Below, in pieces: positions 52,201 to 62,500 of a stretch of DNA of 64,000 bases (position 1 is the first letter of the stretch; every line of letters starts with the position of its first letter). The notes under the pieces are model-generated. The model was given only the letters and a program-made list of their open reading frames with translations. It had not been told where the DNA came from and made no database searches. The stretch is from Parus major (taxonomy: Eukaryota; Chordata; Aves; Passeriformes; Paridae), in the NCBI RefSeq assembly GCF_001522545.3, contig NC_031770.1, positions 1,472,182-1,536,181 on the forward strand, read 5' to 3'. The position numbers and the translations under genes were made by a program.

Positions 52201-55200
52201 ATAACTCCCTTGTATATCCTAAAGCTGATGGTGACAGAGAGCAGGGCCAGGGCAATGTAGGCTGTGACGCTCACGATGCTGAAGACTGTTAATGAGAGCA
52301 GCAGGAACAAGCTGGCTCCAAACACCACCCCGGTCTTCTTAATGTCTCGCCAGTAAAGGAGGTCAACAACTACAATTTGAAAGAGGTAAGAAATTAGAAC
52401 AAGACACTTTGGCATTCGTATCAAGGCAGTAATTTTTCATTATTCACTCGGCTGCTGAGAGTCACCGAGAGCAGAACTCACGAACCCCTGTCAAACCAGA
52501 GCTGAAATCACAACTAGAAATAGGTTATTTAGTGCTGGTTCTGCTCTGGATTTCAGATTATTGGGATTACTGCTATTAGGATTACCCCAGATGCAATTGT
52601 TTAAATTTTAAAACAGTGATGCCCTTAAGCAATGTCAGAATTCATCTCTTCAGCTGCTGTGCTGTGTTCTGCACCAGAACCACAGCAGTTTGTGCCTCAC
52701 TTCCTCTCACTGGCAGGCATTTTGTGGAGGTCACTCCCTGGAGAGACTGATTCCAATTCCCTGCTAGGACAGATAACAAGACACCAACAGATCCCTAAAC
52801 CATTATATCTTTCCAAGCCTGGTAGAGGCAAAGGCACTGCTCAAAGACTCATTAACAGTTCACTTTGTTTTCTTTTGATGGAAACATTCCCGTGGCAGTT
52901 TATAATGTTGATTATGGCTGACAGACTGAGCCATCAAAAGAGAGAATACTCACCCCGAAATGTCAATCCAGGCTAAATCTGCTGTGCTCCAAAGCAGGAG
53001 ACTTCATTTGCAAACCAACTTTAGTTTTCCTTAAGTGACCCTCATTAGAGAACACAATATTATGCCATTTTTAGCATCACTGTTCAGAGCAAAGTACACC
53101 CTTGCACAAGGCATAGGTAATGGCTCAACACACCCACTGCAGCTCTGTTTGTTAACAGCAATAACCCACCAGAGACAGAGTTCAAGATGAATTACAGAAA
53201 CATATTACTACTGCACTAGATATTTAGCAATCCTGCCTCATCCTAAACATCACCAAAATTAACTGTAAAACAATATATCACAGCCTGGAACAGATTTTTT
53301 GGATGACTATAGAAATATTTTTAAAAATAGCATGTGTCTATTATTTCTTGCAGGATAAAAACACAGTCAAGCACCAACATTCAACACTTGGTAGCCTCTG
53401 TAGGGCAAAGTCTGTGTAACCCATTTGTAGCTACAACGTGCCAAAACCCCTGGGGCTGGGGTGTGTTTTCCCAGGCTTACAAGAGCTGATGTTCTTTCCA
53501 GTTATTCCAAGATGTAAACTATACTGCATAGCAGGAAAGATGAAAACCATAGTCAGAAACTTCAGCCCACCCTGAAGCAAAGTATCCAGCCCCAATATTT
53601 AATTCACATTTCAGCAGAAGTTTTCCTGCAGCCTCATAAACAGAGCCAGGTTACAGCTACACCAACACCTCCAATTTATCACAGGCCAGAAGCAGTGTGG
53701 AAAGAACAGCCTCACCCCTCCAGCACCATCCATCCCACTCCTTTCTTCCAGCCTGGGCGCCTGTGCTGTGCCAAAACCACGGCAGAAAGCCGGGAGGCAG
53801 CCAGATCAGGGGCTGGAGCTGCCACCACACGTGACTGCACAAACATATGGGGGCAGAGATAGAGCAGCATCGCCCAGAGGCCACCACGCTCCTGTTTCCC
53901 CAGCACCTCCAATCCAAACTCCTCCTCCCACTCTAGTCCAGGCACCAAGCAACACAACTTTTCCTTAACATTTGTAAAAAATCAAACAAAATCAAGTCAT
54001 CATACATCTGCTTTCGTGAGGGTTGAAATCACAAAACTTAGCTGCTTCTTTGGGTTCTTCCTTTGCTTCCAGACATAAAACAATCTATTATTAATTATTG
54101 TCTGTGCACACCTTGCATCATTAAACATCAACAAAACTGTGTGATTGACCTAAGAATCCTTGCAACCTGTAAACCTAAACTGAGCTGGAAGGAGCCTCAA
54201 CACCTGGGTGAGATCTTCACAACCAACCAGTCTTGCCAAAACCAGTTGGTGGATTTTGTGCTCTTAAAGCATGTAAGGCATCTTATTTAAAAAGAAAAAA
54301 AAAAAAAACAACAACCCTCTCATATCTTTTGGAGTATTTGCTGCAAGTATTGAAACTGTGTTTATTTTTAAATGCTGCAATTTGAGCATCCATGCACTCG
54401 AATTTGGTGCTGCCCCTGTATCAGGTGACACATTCAGTATGAGCCCTGCAGACAGCATTACTTCTGTAAATGAGCTGCTCCCTCCTCTCTGCACAGCTTT
54501 AAAGCCTTGGGTTCCTCCTGCTCCATAGGAAATCACTTATTCCATGCATTAATGCATTAGCCCAGTTATAAGGAATGTAAAGAGAGTAATTCATCTGTAT
54601 GACAGCTCCAGAATGCCAGAAACAAAGGTACATTGCTGGAATTAAAGCACACAGCAAAAGCCAAATGGCCTTTAGCGACCCATCAAGTCTTTTGTTCTCG
54701 GTAATCAATAAGAAAAATCCCACGCCAGGAGCTCCCGGACCAGGGTTAAGCTGCACATAAAACATTTTTCCTCATTCCATCTCCACTCCTTTTAGAGAAC
54801 GATCAAACGAGCCTTGGCTTAATGACATAGGGATCTGGTTTCATAGTAAATTCCTCAAAGGAAATTCGGTGTTTAAGTCACTGAAAAAACTGCTTTGTAA
54901 TTTTGCAGTCCAAGAAAGCAGATGAAACCGCTGATTTGTATTCTCCAATTGATCAGAAACAAGTTATTTGTGTTTATTTTGAAAGGAAAATATTAAAAGC
55001 ATTACTAGAAGCAGCTTTCTGGCTTCAACTTACACGCAAGATATTCACAGCAGATTAAAAATAAAACCAGAAAAACAAAAACCCCAAACCAATTTTCAAC
55101 AACGGCCCCGCAACATCTTTCCTTATGGAAGCCGTTCTGAGCTGCACTTAATACAATACGAATAATAAAATAAATAATATTAATACATGTCTTACAGGCT

Positions 55201-58200
55201 TATTCTAAAACAAGAACAGCTGCCTACATTTGGTAAGCACGAACTGTCACTTGGCACGTCTAAAAATAGTCCTGTACCATCCGTGCCTTACATGCACAAC
55301 TCATCCAGTTACATTTTGCTTTCAAAGCAAGTGCTGCCATAGCTTTGGCGTTGTATTCTTTAAAGTCTTTTCCTTGCAGATATTTAACTTAAAACCGAGC
55401 AAATCATATCGGGTTTTGGTGACAAGAACAAGCGGTCTGATATATTTAACCTGTTAATTCTCATTTAAAAAAATAAAAAAATAACTAAACCGAGCGACGC
55501 TGTGTTGTTTGAAGAATGAGAAATTAAAAGCGAGAGCTCCAAGGAGTGGAGCTCGCGTGTAGCAGAGAAAAAGCAGGAGAAAGGGACTAACCCATTTTGG
55601 CATCCATCTTGAGCGTGCAGCGAGCGGCCGGCCCTGGCACGGATCGCTCCCGGCGCTTTGCACTTCCTGTGAGGGCAGCCCGAGGTCGCGGCTACGCAAC
55701 CTCCGCCCGCTGCGGGCCCTGAGGCGGCGGCACCGCCAATGGCAGCCGGAGAGCTCGGAACTCGGAGCTCGGCTCTGGAGACACGGCTTGCACAGCCTAC
55801 AGCTCCCCGCAGGGATTTACAGCTCTACAAAACCCCTTCAGAGCCAAAGAAAGGCTGTTTGTGTCAAAGGGGAGGGGAGGGAACGCTGTGGGAATTACAG
55901 GCGTTGTTACACTGGAACATTTGTGTGATGCGAAAGGTAGGCACGGATGCTTTCTGTTCTCCCAGAGCACGAGGCACGGGGAAGAAGAGCATTTTCTGCC
56001 TCAATTTCGCCTTGTGCCGATAGAGAAATGGGCCAGGCAGCTTTCAGCACGGCTGTGGCGCAATGTCCCATCTGTCACCGAGCACGGCAAATGCACAGCC
56101 ACAAATTGCTCTGTGTTTCTGCTCAGAGAGGCCTTTTCTGCTTACACGTAATAAACTCACATAGGATGTGATCTTCGGGGTTTCTGGTGATGTGTGTGCA
56201 GAGATCTGAGTGCTGGCCCTGCAGGGTTGTGCTGGCTGGACACGGCCCATCCCCCAGAGAAGCCATCAGCCAGCCCGTGTTGGTGTGGGGCATCACCACA
56301 CACTGGGCTTTGACATTTTCAAGCTTTCCTGCATCAAGGTGATTATTAAAAATCCCGGTTGATCTCCTAGCAGGGCCACAAGATTGCAGCCAGTCCCAGG
56401 GACAGGCATCCCCAGGGAGCAGCACATCCAGCTCCACTGGGTGCCACAGGACACGGAATGAGCCTGCACCATCCACACTTCAGGCTTGGCACATCTGCAT
56501 TGCAACCCCAGCAAAAATAAAGTCGTACTTTTTTGTCATACAGATTTCACAAGTACCTGCTAGAATGACAAGGCAAGCTACCAGATTCTCAAAAAAAAAT
56601 TAATTAGAAAATAAAAATTAAAATCCCAAATGCTACCTAATGAGCCAAAGCAACACTTTCCTTTTATTTCTACTTGACCAGATACTCCTGCCTGTGTGCA
56701 CAATGTACCAACTGGGAAACCATTCCAAAGCCCCAAATATTCATGATAAAAGTTGCCTACGCAATCTTTGCCATCAGTTAACTAAGCTAAAGCAAAATTC
56801 AGAGAGTTTCTGCTCATTAATTACAAAAGAATCCTGGCATAACCTGGAAGTATAGCTGTGCTGTTCACCATATCGTCGTATCAATATTCAGCCATTAAAA
56901 CCTGACAATTCCTTGAAATAATTTAAAAATAAATTAATAAATGTTACATTTTAGTACCAATTACTCCATAGGGCTTATCTTCAAGAGCATTAAAAATTAA
57001 AATGCTATCCCCAGGGTAGATTTATTTCATCCTATCTATCTGGCTGATCAATACCACAGGTATTAATCAATGCCACAGGTTGTACCACTTGCATTATGCT
57101 TGTTCCTCAACTACAACACATTCACCAAATCTAAATTTAAGATTATATTCATTAGGAAGCGATGTTTCAGCTGCAAAGTCCAACTACCAATCATACTTTT
57201 TGCTCTTCTCTGGTTTCAGATGTAATTGGTTTTTTTAAAAGTAATTTTTTAGTATGGAAAGAAGCATGTTGCAATATTTGCTTCTATATTTATTTTGGGA
57301 CTTGATGAATAGTGCAATCAGTCCCTGAACTTTTACCCATCATTTTCTATGCCACTGGAGCCTGAAGGAAGAACGTGAAGCACAGCGTCTTCATCTTGTT
57401 GTAAACAAAAAAACAACTCTAAACCAGGCTTCAACAGCAGCTGCAGAAGGAGAGGAACCAGGGTCTTCTGCTTCCCCAGAAACCTTCATTTCTGCTTCCA
57501 TTTTCTTTTAGACCTGATCACTGCTCAGGGTGGGAAATTCAGGGCTTTTAAACCAAAACAGACTCCATTATCCTGAAGGCCTCAAATTCCAGGGTTGGAA
57601 ATGTGCTTTCAGATCAGCACCACCCCTGCCGGGCTGGTTGTAAAAGAAACCTGAAAATTTGGCCTGAACACAAAAAGTGAATTTGCCTTTAGATTTTTAC
57701 CAAAACCTTCTGATCTCACCGCTCTTTTTTTCTTTTTTTTTTTTTTTTTCCCTTTCCTTTCTTTCTTCCCATCCCCAAGAATTTCAGGCCTGACATGCAA
57801 ACCCTTGAACATTTTAAATTACTTACACATCAACAACATATTGCTAAACACTGCAAAATATTTTTTCCTAATATTTTACAGCCCTTTAATGAAAGATTAA
57901 ACTTTAAGAACCTGATTTTGCAGGGGTGAAGTATTTTCACCTTCAGGACTTCTTTTGCTATATATTTAGGTTCTGATAAAGCATTCTATGGATTTCAGAG
58001 AGCTGAAAATTTTATCCAAGTGGAAAAAATATTAAAAAAACACAGATTTTGAACAATAATTCCAAAAAAAAGAAGAAAATCTCACAAGCACCAAGCACGA
58101 CAGGGCCCTTTAAAATATATTTAAGTATCCAGAGATGATTAAATGTTTTAAAGCTTGTCCTGTTGATAAAGTATGAAGATTACTTATTCAAATAAGGCTT

Positions 58201-58948
58201 AAACTCTAACACACTGAGCACTAATGTAATGATCCACAGAGATTTACACCGGAGATCTCCCATTGGTTCTTACAGGAACAAAGGTCATCACCACACTAAT
58301 TTAAGGTTAGCTACTTATTTACCTAAAACAATTTGACATTATGGCTGTATATTCTGAAAAATCAGACACAATTTTACCTAGAATTCGACAGAATTGTGAA
58401 AGATCCAAAGCAAATGGGATTAAGGGTAGATTTCAAACAGATTTTTAGAGAAAATACCCCCAACCCTGCTGTAGCCTGCATGCATTTTCTCCTCTTAAAA
58501 ATATTAAGACATGACCTGCAGATTACGTGGGGTTTTTCAGTTAATGGTTAGTATTGTTAGATTATTAATAATCTTGAAATTTCCAAGGAGCACGGACTAA
58601 ATTCGGACTATGCCGGTATTTATGCCGTGCATACCAAAACAAGCCCTTCATTAATATGCTCTGTAGGACTGGAAAAGATCTGCAGTGTCACACGAGCCTT
58701 TTCACCTACATAAATTATTTATTTTTGTGCATTGCTCGTATTTACCCATTTTAACCTGCAGCTTTTATAATTCTGCACGTGGCACAAAGATATTCCACAT
58801 CTTCGGCTACATTTCACAATCAAATAAATACGTGATACAGACACCATTTGCTGAAAACAACCCGCGGCATCTCAAATGAATAAAATAAGGAAAAAAAGGT
58901 GAAAGAATAAATACCCTTATCCTTCCAACTGCTCGGCTGACTGTCCAT
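43171..58948 (-). CDS. RTN4: RTN4 (Nogo), RTN4-C isoform, complete
   Basis: Reticulon 4, an ER-membrane protein that shapes tubules; longer isoforms include the neurite-growth inhibitor Nogo-A. Seven exons (58948-58915, 52369-52162, 50352-50214, 45389-45320, 44699-44653, 43674-43616, 43213-43171) join in phase into 199 residues plus TAA, the length of mammalian RTN4-C. The N-terminus [11 protein letters not shown] matches human MDGQKKNWKDK in length and ending. [14 protein letters not shown] opens the reticulon homology domain, followed by two long hydrophobic hairpins (about residues 23-58 and 123-156), the intervening Nogo-66-like loop, and a C-terminal KRKTE that fits a KxKxx ER-retrieval signal. 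The Nogo-A/B-specific exons must lie beyond 64000, because this strand's 5' direction runs out of the window. Introns hold no recognised gene. Confidence 0.95.
43616..43674 (-). CDS. RTN4: RTN4 exon, 59 nt
   Basis: Between caattgcag and GTGAGT in minus sense. Encodes [19 protein letters not shown], the cytosolic tail of the reticulon homology domain. Ends in phase 2. Confidence 0.96.
44653..44699 (-). CDS. RTN4: RTN4 exon, 47 nt
   Basis: Between ttttccag and GTGGGT in minus sense. Encodes [15 protein letters not shown], the end of the second membrane hairpin. Identical in sense to the human segment as I recall it. Confidence 0.96.
45165..45199. repeat. A-rich homopolymer tract
   Basis: Nearly pure A run of about 35 bases in an RTN4 intron. 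No retrotransposed gene is recognisable next to it. Confidence 0.85.
45320..45389 (-). CDS. RTN4: RTN4 exon, 70 nt, second membrane hairpin
   Basis: Between cccttgcag and GTAAGT in minus sense. Encodes [20 protein letters not shown] and LIL, an unbroken hydrophobic stretch. Ends in phase 1. Confidence 0.96.
45390..50213 (-). other. RTN4 intron, 4.8 kb
   Basis: Lies between the Nogo-66 exon and the second hairpin exon. Nothing recognised apart from moderately G/C-rich stretches around 46000-46600. Confidence 0.8.
50214..50352 (-). CDS. RTN4: RTN4 exon, 139 nt, Nogo-66 loop
   Basis: Between tcctgcag and GTGAGT in minus sense. Encodes [31 protein letters not shown] and [15 protein letters not shown], most of the Nogo-66 loop that in Nogo-A binds the Nogo receptor. 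Compared with remembered human sequence the N-C-T triplet here is N-G-T. Confidence 0.96.
50353..52161 (-). other. RTN4 intron, 1.8 kb
   Basis: Nothing recognised. Confidence 0.85.
52162..52369 (-). CDS. RTN4: RTN4 exon, 208 nt, first membrane hairpin
   Basis: Between tcaaattgtag and GTGAGA in minus sense. Encodes [20 protein letters not shown] followed by a hydrophobic run to [16 protein letters not shown], then [13 protein letters not shown]. This is the first exon shared by all RTN4 isoforms. It needs one G from the upstream exon. Confidence 0.97.
55540..55790 (-). promoter_or_regulatory. CpG-rich patch, candidate internal RTN4 promoter
   Basis: Local rise in G+C and CpG inside an A/T-rich RTN4 intron. 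In minus sense it holds an inverted CCAAT box (55736-55740), a GC box (55713-55718), a perfect ETS-type site ACAGGAAGTG (55661-55670) and an AAGATGG at the candidate start codon. TATA is absent. Confidence 0.45.
55592..55607 (-). CDS. RTN4: candidate alternative RTN4 first exon (MDAKM)
   Basis: ATG GAT GCC AAA ATG G then GTTAGT in minus sense. It has a good start context (A at -3, G at +4) and ends with a single G, the phase required by the exon at 52369. Joined, it would give MDAKM-VVDLLYW, a 193-residue protein. It sits at the edge of a CpG-rich patch with promoter-like motifs (55540-55790). Evidence is sequence context only; I do not recall a named mammalian isoform with this start. Confidence 0.4.
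57722..57775. repeat. polypyrimidine tract
   Basis: Poly(T) run followed by a C/T-only stretch in an RTN4 intron. Confidence 0.85.
58915..58948 (-). CDS. RTN4: RTN4-C (Nogo-C) first coding exon
   Basis: Minus sense ATG at 58948, encoding [11 protein letters not shown] plus one G, then donor GTATTT. It matches the 11-residue N-terminus of mammalian Nogo-C in length, in M-D-x-Q, in W-K-D-K and in splice phase. G at -3 gives an acceptable start context. Confidence 0.92.
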
Positions 58949-58949
58949 C

Positions 58950-59560
58950 TCTCCAGCTGGGATTATCAATTATGCATTCCAAAAGGGGAGAGCTGCGGGA
59001 GAAGCGCCCTGCAGCCCAGGGAGGGAACCATGGGCTTCCCCGTGCTCCGCAGTGGTGCTGCACTGGTGCTGCAGGAGCGGGTCAGCTGACGGGGTGTGGA
59101 GCTGACGCAGTGCTGGCACCGCACGGCCCCGCTGCGCCCGCCGCGGCCCGGAGCGCCGGCAAGGAGCGCTGCCACGGCGGGAGCGGCTCCGGCAGGGCCG
59201 GGAGAGCGGTCCCGGGAGAGCGGCCCCGGCCGGCCCGGGAGAGCGGCCCCGGGAGAGCGGCCCCGGCCGGCCCGGGAGAGCGGCTCCGGCCGGCCCGGGA
59301 GAGCGGCTCCGGCCGGCCCGGGAGAGCGGCCCCGGGAGAGCGGCTCTGGCCGGCCCCCAGCGAGCGGCTCCCGGCAGAGCGGCCCCCAGCGAGCGGCTCC
59401 CACCGGCCCCGAGCGGCTCCCGGCAGAGCGGCTCCCGGCAGAGCGGCCCCGGGAGAGCGGCTCCCAGCGAGCGGCTCCCGGCCGGCACGGCGGCCCCGCT
59501 GCACGGACGGCAGGGAGGGCTCCAAAGCCCGGCCGCGCTAAGCGGCTTTTCGCGGCCCGG
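58950..59560 (-). promoter_or_regulatory. RTN4: Nogo-C promoter region and CpG island
   Basis: Lies directly upstream of the Nogo-C start on the minus strand. It has very high G+C and CpG from about 59090 to 59560, E-boxes CAGCTG at 58954-58959 and 59083-59088, and an MCAT/TEAD-type CATTCC at 58975-58980. Nogo-C is mainly a muscle isoform in mammals, which fits E-box plus MCAT motifs. Transcription start not determinable here. Confidence 0.55.
59176..59485. repeat. GC-rich minisatellite
   Basis: Imperfect tandem copies of a GC-rich unit of about 15-25 bases built on GAGCGGCTCC / GAGCGGCCCC with CGGCCGGCCCGGGA spacers, at least ten copies. It keeps long open frames on both strands purely by repetition. 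It forms most of the CpG island upstream of Nogo-C. Confidence 0.85.
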
Positions 59561-62500
59561 CTAAAAGTAGTCAGCAGACGAGCTCGAAATAGATTGCTTT
59601 TCAAACAGAGGGTCAAAGGCGTTTACAAACCTCCCAGATGTATGGCTTCCACTCGGGCTTCTGTAAACTAATGTCTGCCTGCTGGAGGACTAACAGAGAC
59701 ATCTTTGTAACACTTCTCCCTTCACAACAAGCTGCGTGAAGGGAAGCAGAAAAGGACCCTTTCTGTGCCTGGGACAAAAGCAGAGGCTCACGAAGAGCAC
59801 GATTAACCCATTTGCTGGTATCTTTAGTCCTCAGGAGCTGCTCAGCTGCATTTGTTCCTCTTAAGGAAGGCTGCAAAAAAAGTTACTCAGCCCTTTACCT
59901 AATTCCTCCAAGCAAACACCTTCCCCTTTTTTATTTTACGTCAGCATTTTCTGTTTGCACCTGACAATTAACTGTTCCCCTCATTTAAATAAAAACAGGA
60001 ACCTGACAGTTTACACTACCAACATATGTAAAGTATTGCACAGAGTCAGGAGACTGAATCTGAAAGAGAAGAGCTGTGGGAATCCTGTTGTCATTTTGTT
60101 TTCATCTCTGCTGAAAAAACCACAACTTTTCCAGTTTTGATTTTCTTAAGGTCTGGAGCTAACAACAGAACGCTAAAATATTCCCAGGACTGCTCCAAAG
60201 TCTCTTAAATGTCACCATTTCTTAAGAACATTCTCACCATTTTCTTAAGAACAAGAAAAGGGCATTCTCACATTTCCACAAAAATCCTGTAGACCAGAAG
60301 GGCTAGAGATCCCAATTCACACCTTAAATAGACAGGTTCACTTTTCATTAGAACAATCTAACATTAAGAAGGATTACTAGAAAGAGACCCAAAAGCCCTG
60401 CGTTTTACTTTAACTGCTACATAAATTTAAGGCCTCCTTTGACAGCAGGAACAGTTACATCTCCTTTTAACTTATACAAAGATGTGTATTTCAGTTCCAA
60501 TTTCAACAGGTAAATCCAAACAAATCCAAAATAGGAGGGAAGTAGGGAGTGTGCATTCAAACATCACAGTGCAAGTAAATGTGAAAAGTTGCACTGTACT
60601 AAAAAAAAAGTACAAAACACATCTGAGAACCTGTTTCTGTCTTCAAGCTGAACTGGAAACCACCAAAACCTGTCAGTCCCTTTCAATATTTGCACTGTCA
60701 ATAAATTTGCCAAAAACATTGTGCTTGCAAAAGTCTTTCCATTAATTATCTAATATATAAAGATACCAAATTGAAGCCTCTTGATTTTATATTTACATCC
60801 TTTATCTTTTAAAATAGTGCATTTGTGCAACTGTGCCTATGGAGAGTTTGTTGTGGCCACAGCAGAGTGGCTGCTCCACATCTCATCTTCCCATCTCCAG
60901 TGTGCCCCCACCACCCTCCAGGAGTTCCTCCAGAGCCTCCTCTTTACTCTCTGCATACTCAGTGTTCACTCTCACCACTCCATGCAAACACCATCATGAA
61001 ATCCATCTCCTGTTCCAGGCACCAGGGGACCCTACTCTGCACATGAACTGGGCACCAGCACTGCCAAGCCTGTGGAGCAGCTGTTTGCAGCAGGGATATT
61101 GCACAGCTGCCTCCAGAGCATGTTTGAACGCCCAGCACAGAGGAGCTGGCATTATCAGCTCCCCCAGACAAGTCAGACACAATCAGTTCTGGACACGTGG
61201 CATGGAACGCCCCAGGCTCCATGGGGCAGGGTGAGTGCTTTACTCACTCACTGCTCACACTGACAGCAGCACTGCACCTCCCTCAGTGCTGGTGCCTACC
61301 TGGCAAAGGTGGGAACCTGGCCCTAATGTTCCATTTTCTCCCTTATTGTGCCACTCCAAAGGAGCTTCCCTCAGGCTTTGCTCTTTTAGCAGCCTCAGCA
61401 ACACAAGTCTCTCAACAGGGGTCATGAGCTCTAATGAAACACAGCAGGTCTGTATCTTTCCTTCAGAAAAATTTCACTCATTGGGTTTGGTTTTTTCCTC
61501 ATTTCTCCTCCTCCTCCGCAAATTCTCTGCCCTCTGGAACTCTCCATTTATTACTATTTACCTGATATAGCATAAAAGATGACCTGAACAAGCAAAGAAT
61601 CTAAGAATACAATGAGATGAAATTAAATCAAGATATTTTATGTTGAATTAAATTTTACCAATCTGCTTCTGAAATAAACTCAGAGGCATTCCAAAGCCTT
61701 TTTTCTCCAGTGAAAAACAACAAACAAACCCAAACACCTCTCATCTGCTGAGTGGCTCCATTTAACTCACTACAAACACAGAAAATAGCAGAAATTCCCC
61801 AAATGGGTGCAGCTGGTATCAGGCAGAATTTCCTTTAAGTGTCCTTCTGTTACAGCATCACAGGAAGTATTTGATTTCTGCCCCCCATGTTGTAGGAAGA
61901 GAAAGGAAAGATTCAGCATTAGTACCACCCTGTCAAAGCACATTTCCCACCTGAGCTTCACCTTTATATTTGCCCCCTCAAGAAAATCTAGGAAATATTA
62001 TTAATTAGCTGCATTTCTTAGTGCCTGTAATGAAAGCAAATAAAGCAGTTAGATTTAATCTGAAGGGAATATCTACAGAGCTGGTGGTCAAACCCACGAT
62101 GACACAAGGGTATTCTGGGAAACTGTCTTGATTACTTCTAAATATTGTTGTAATACTCAGCATGGACACTCTGAGAGATTGAAACCACCAATGTCCATTT
62201 AATAAGTAACTTTGTTGTGGCCAGAGATTTTGAGTCTGTAATTCAATAATATCAATGATATAAAAGCCTCTACATCCCATCAATCAAAAGCAGGTTTGTG
62301 GAAAGCATGGACTTGGGGAGGATTAATGATCTGTATGAGAGAAGAAAGTCTGTGCAACAGAAGGGCTGAGATATGGAAAGTGTATATTTAGCTTTCACCT
62401 CTCTTCAGGAGCTGGCAACTTGTCCAGACCAGGATGGATCCCTCCTGTTGGGCAGGCACTGAGGTTCCACCTCGGTGACAAACACTAGATGGCATTAAAG

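Larger units (their letters stand above)
52370..58914 (-). other. RTN4 intron between Nogo-C exon 1 and the reticulon-domain exons
   Basis: About 6.5 kb, mostly A/T-rich. It contains the CpG-rich patch and candidate first exon at 55540-55790, a poly(A) run near 54290-54308 and a polypyrimidine tract at 57722-57775. Confidence 0.85.

Noticed and set aside
55739..56023. Possible divergent gene starting at the plus-strand ATG beside the CCAAT box
   Set aside because: The translation has no familiar motif and no supporting donor was found; CpG-rich promoters often have spurious upstream frames.
58966..59671. Overlapping open frames of 147-216 codons on both strands
   Set aside because: They are products of the GC-rich minisatellite, with low-complexity Arg/Ser/Gly/Pro translation on both strands and no splice or family support.
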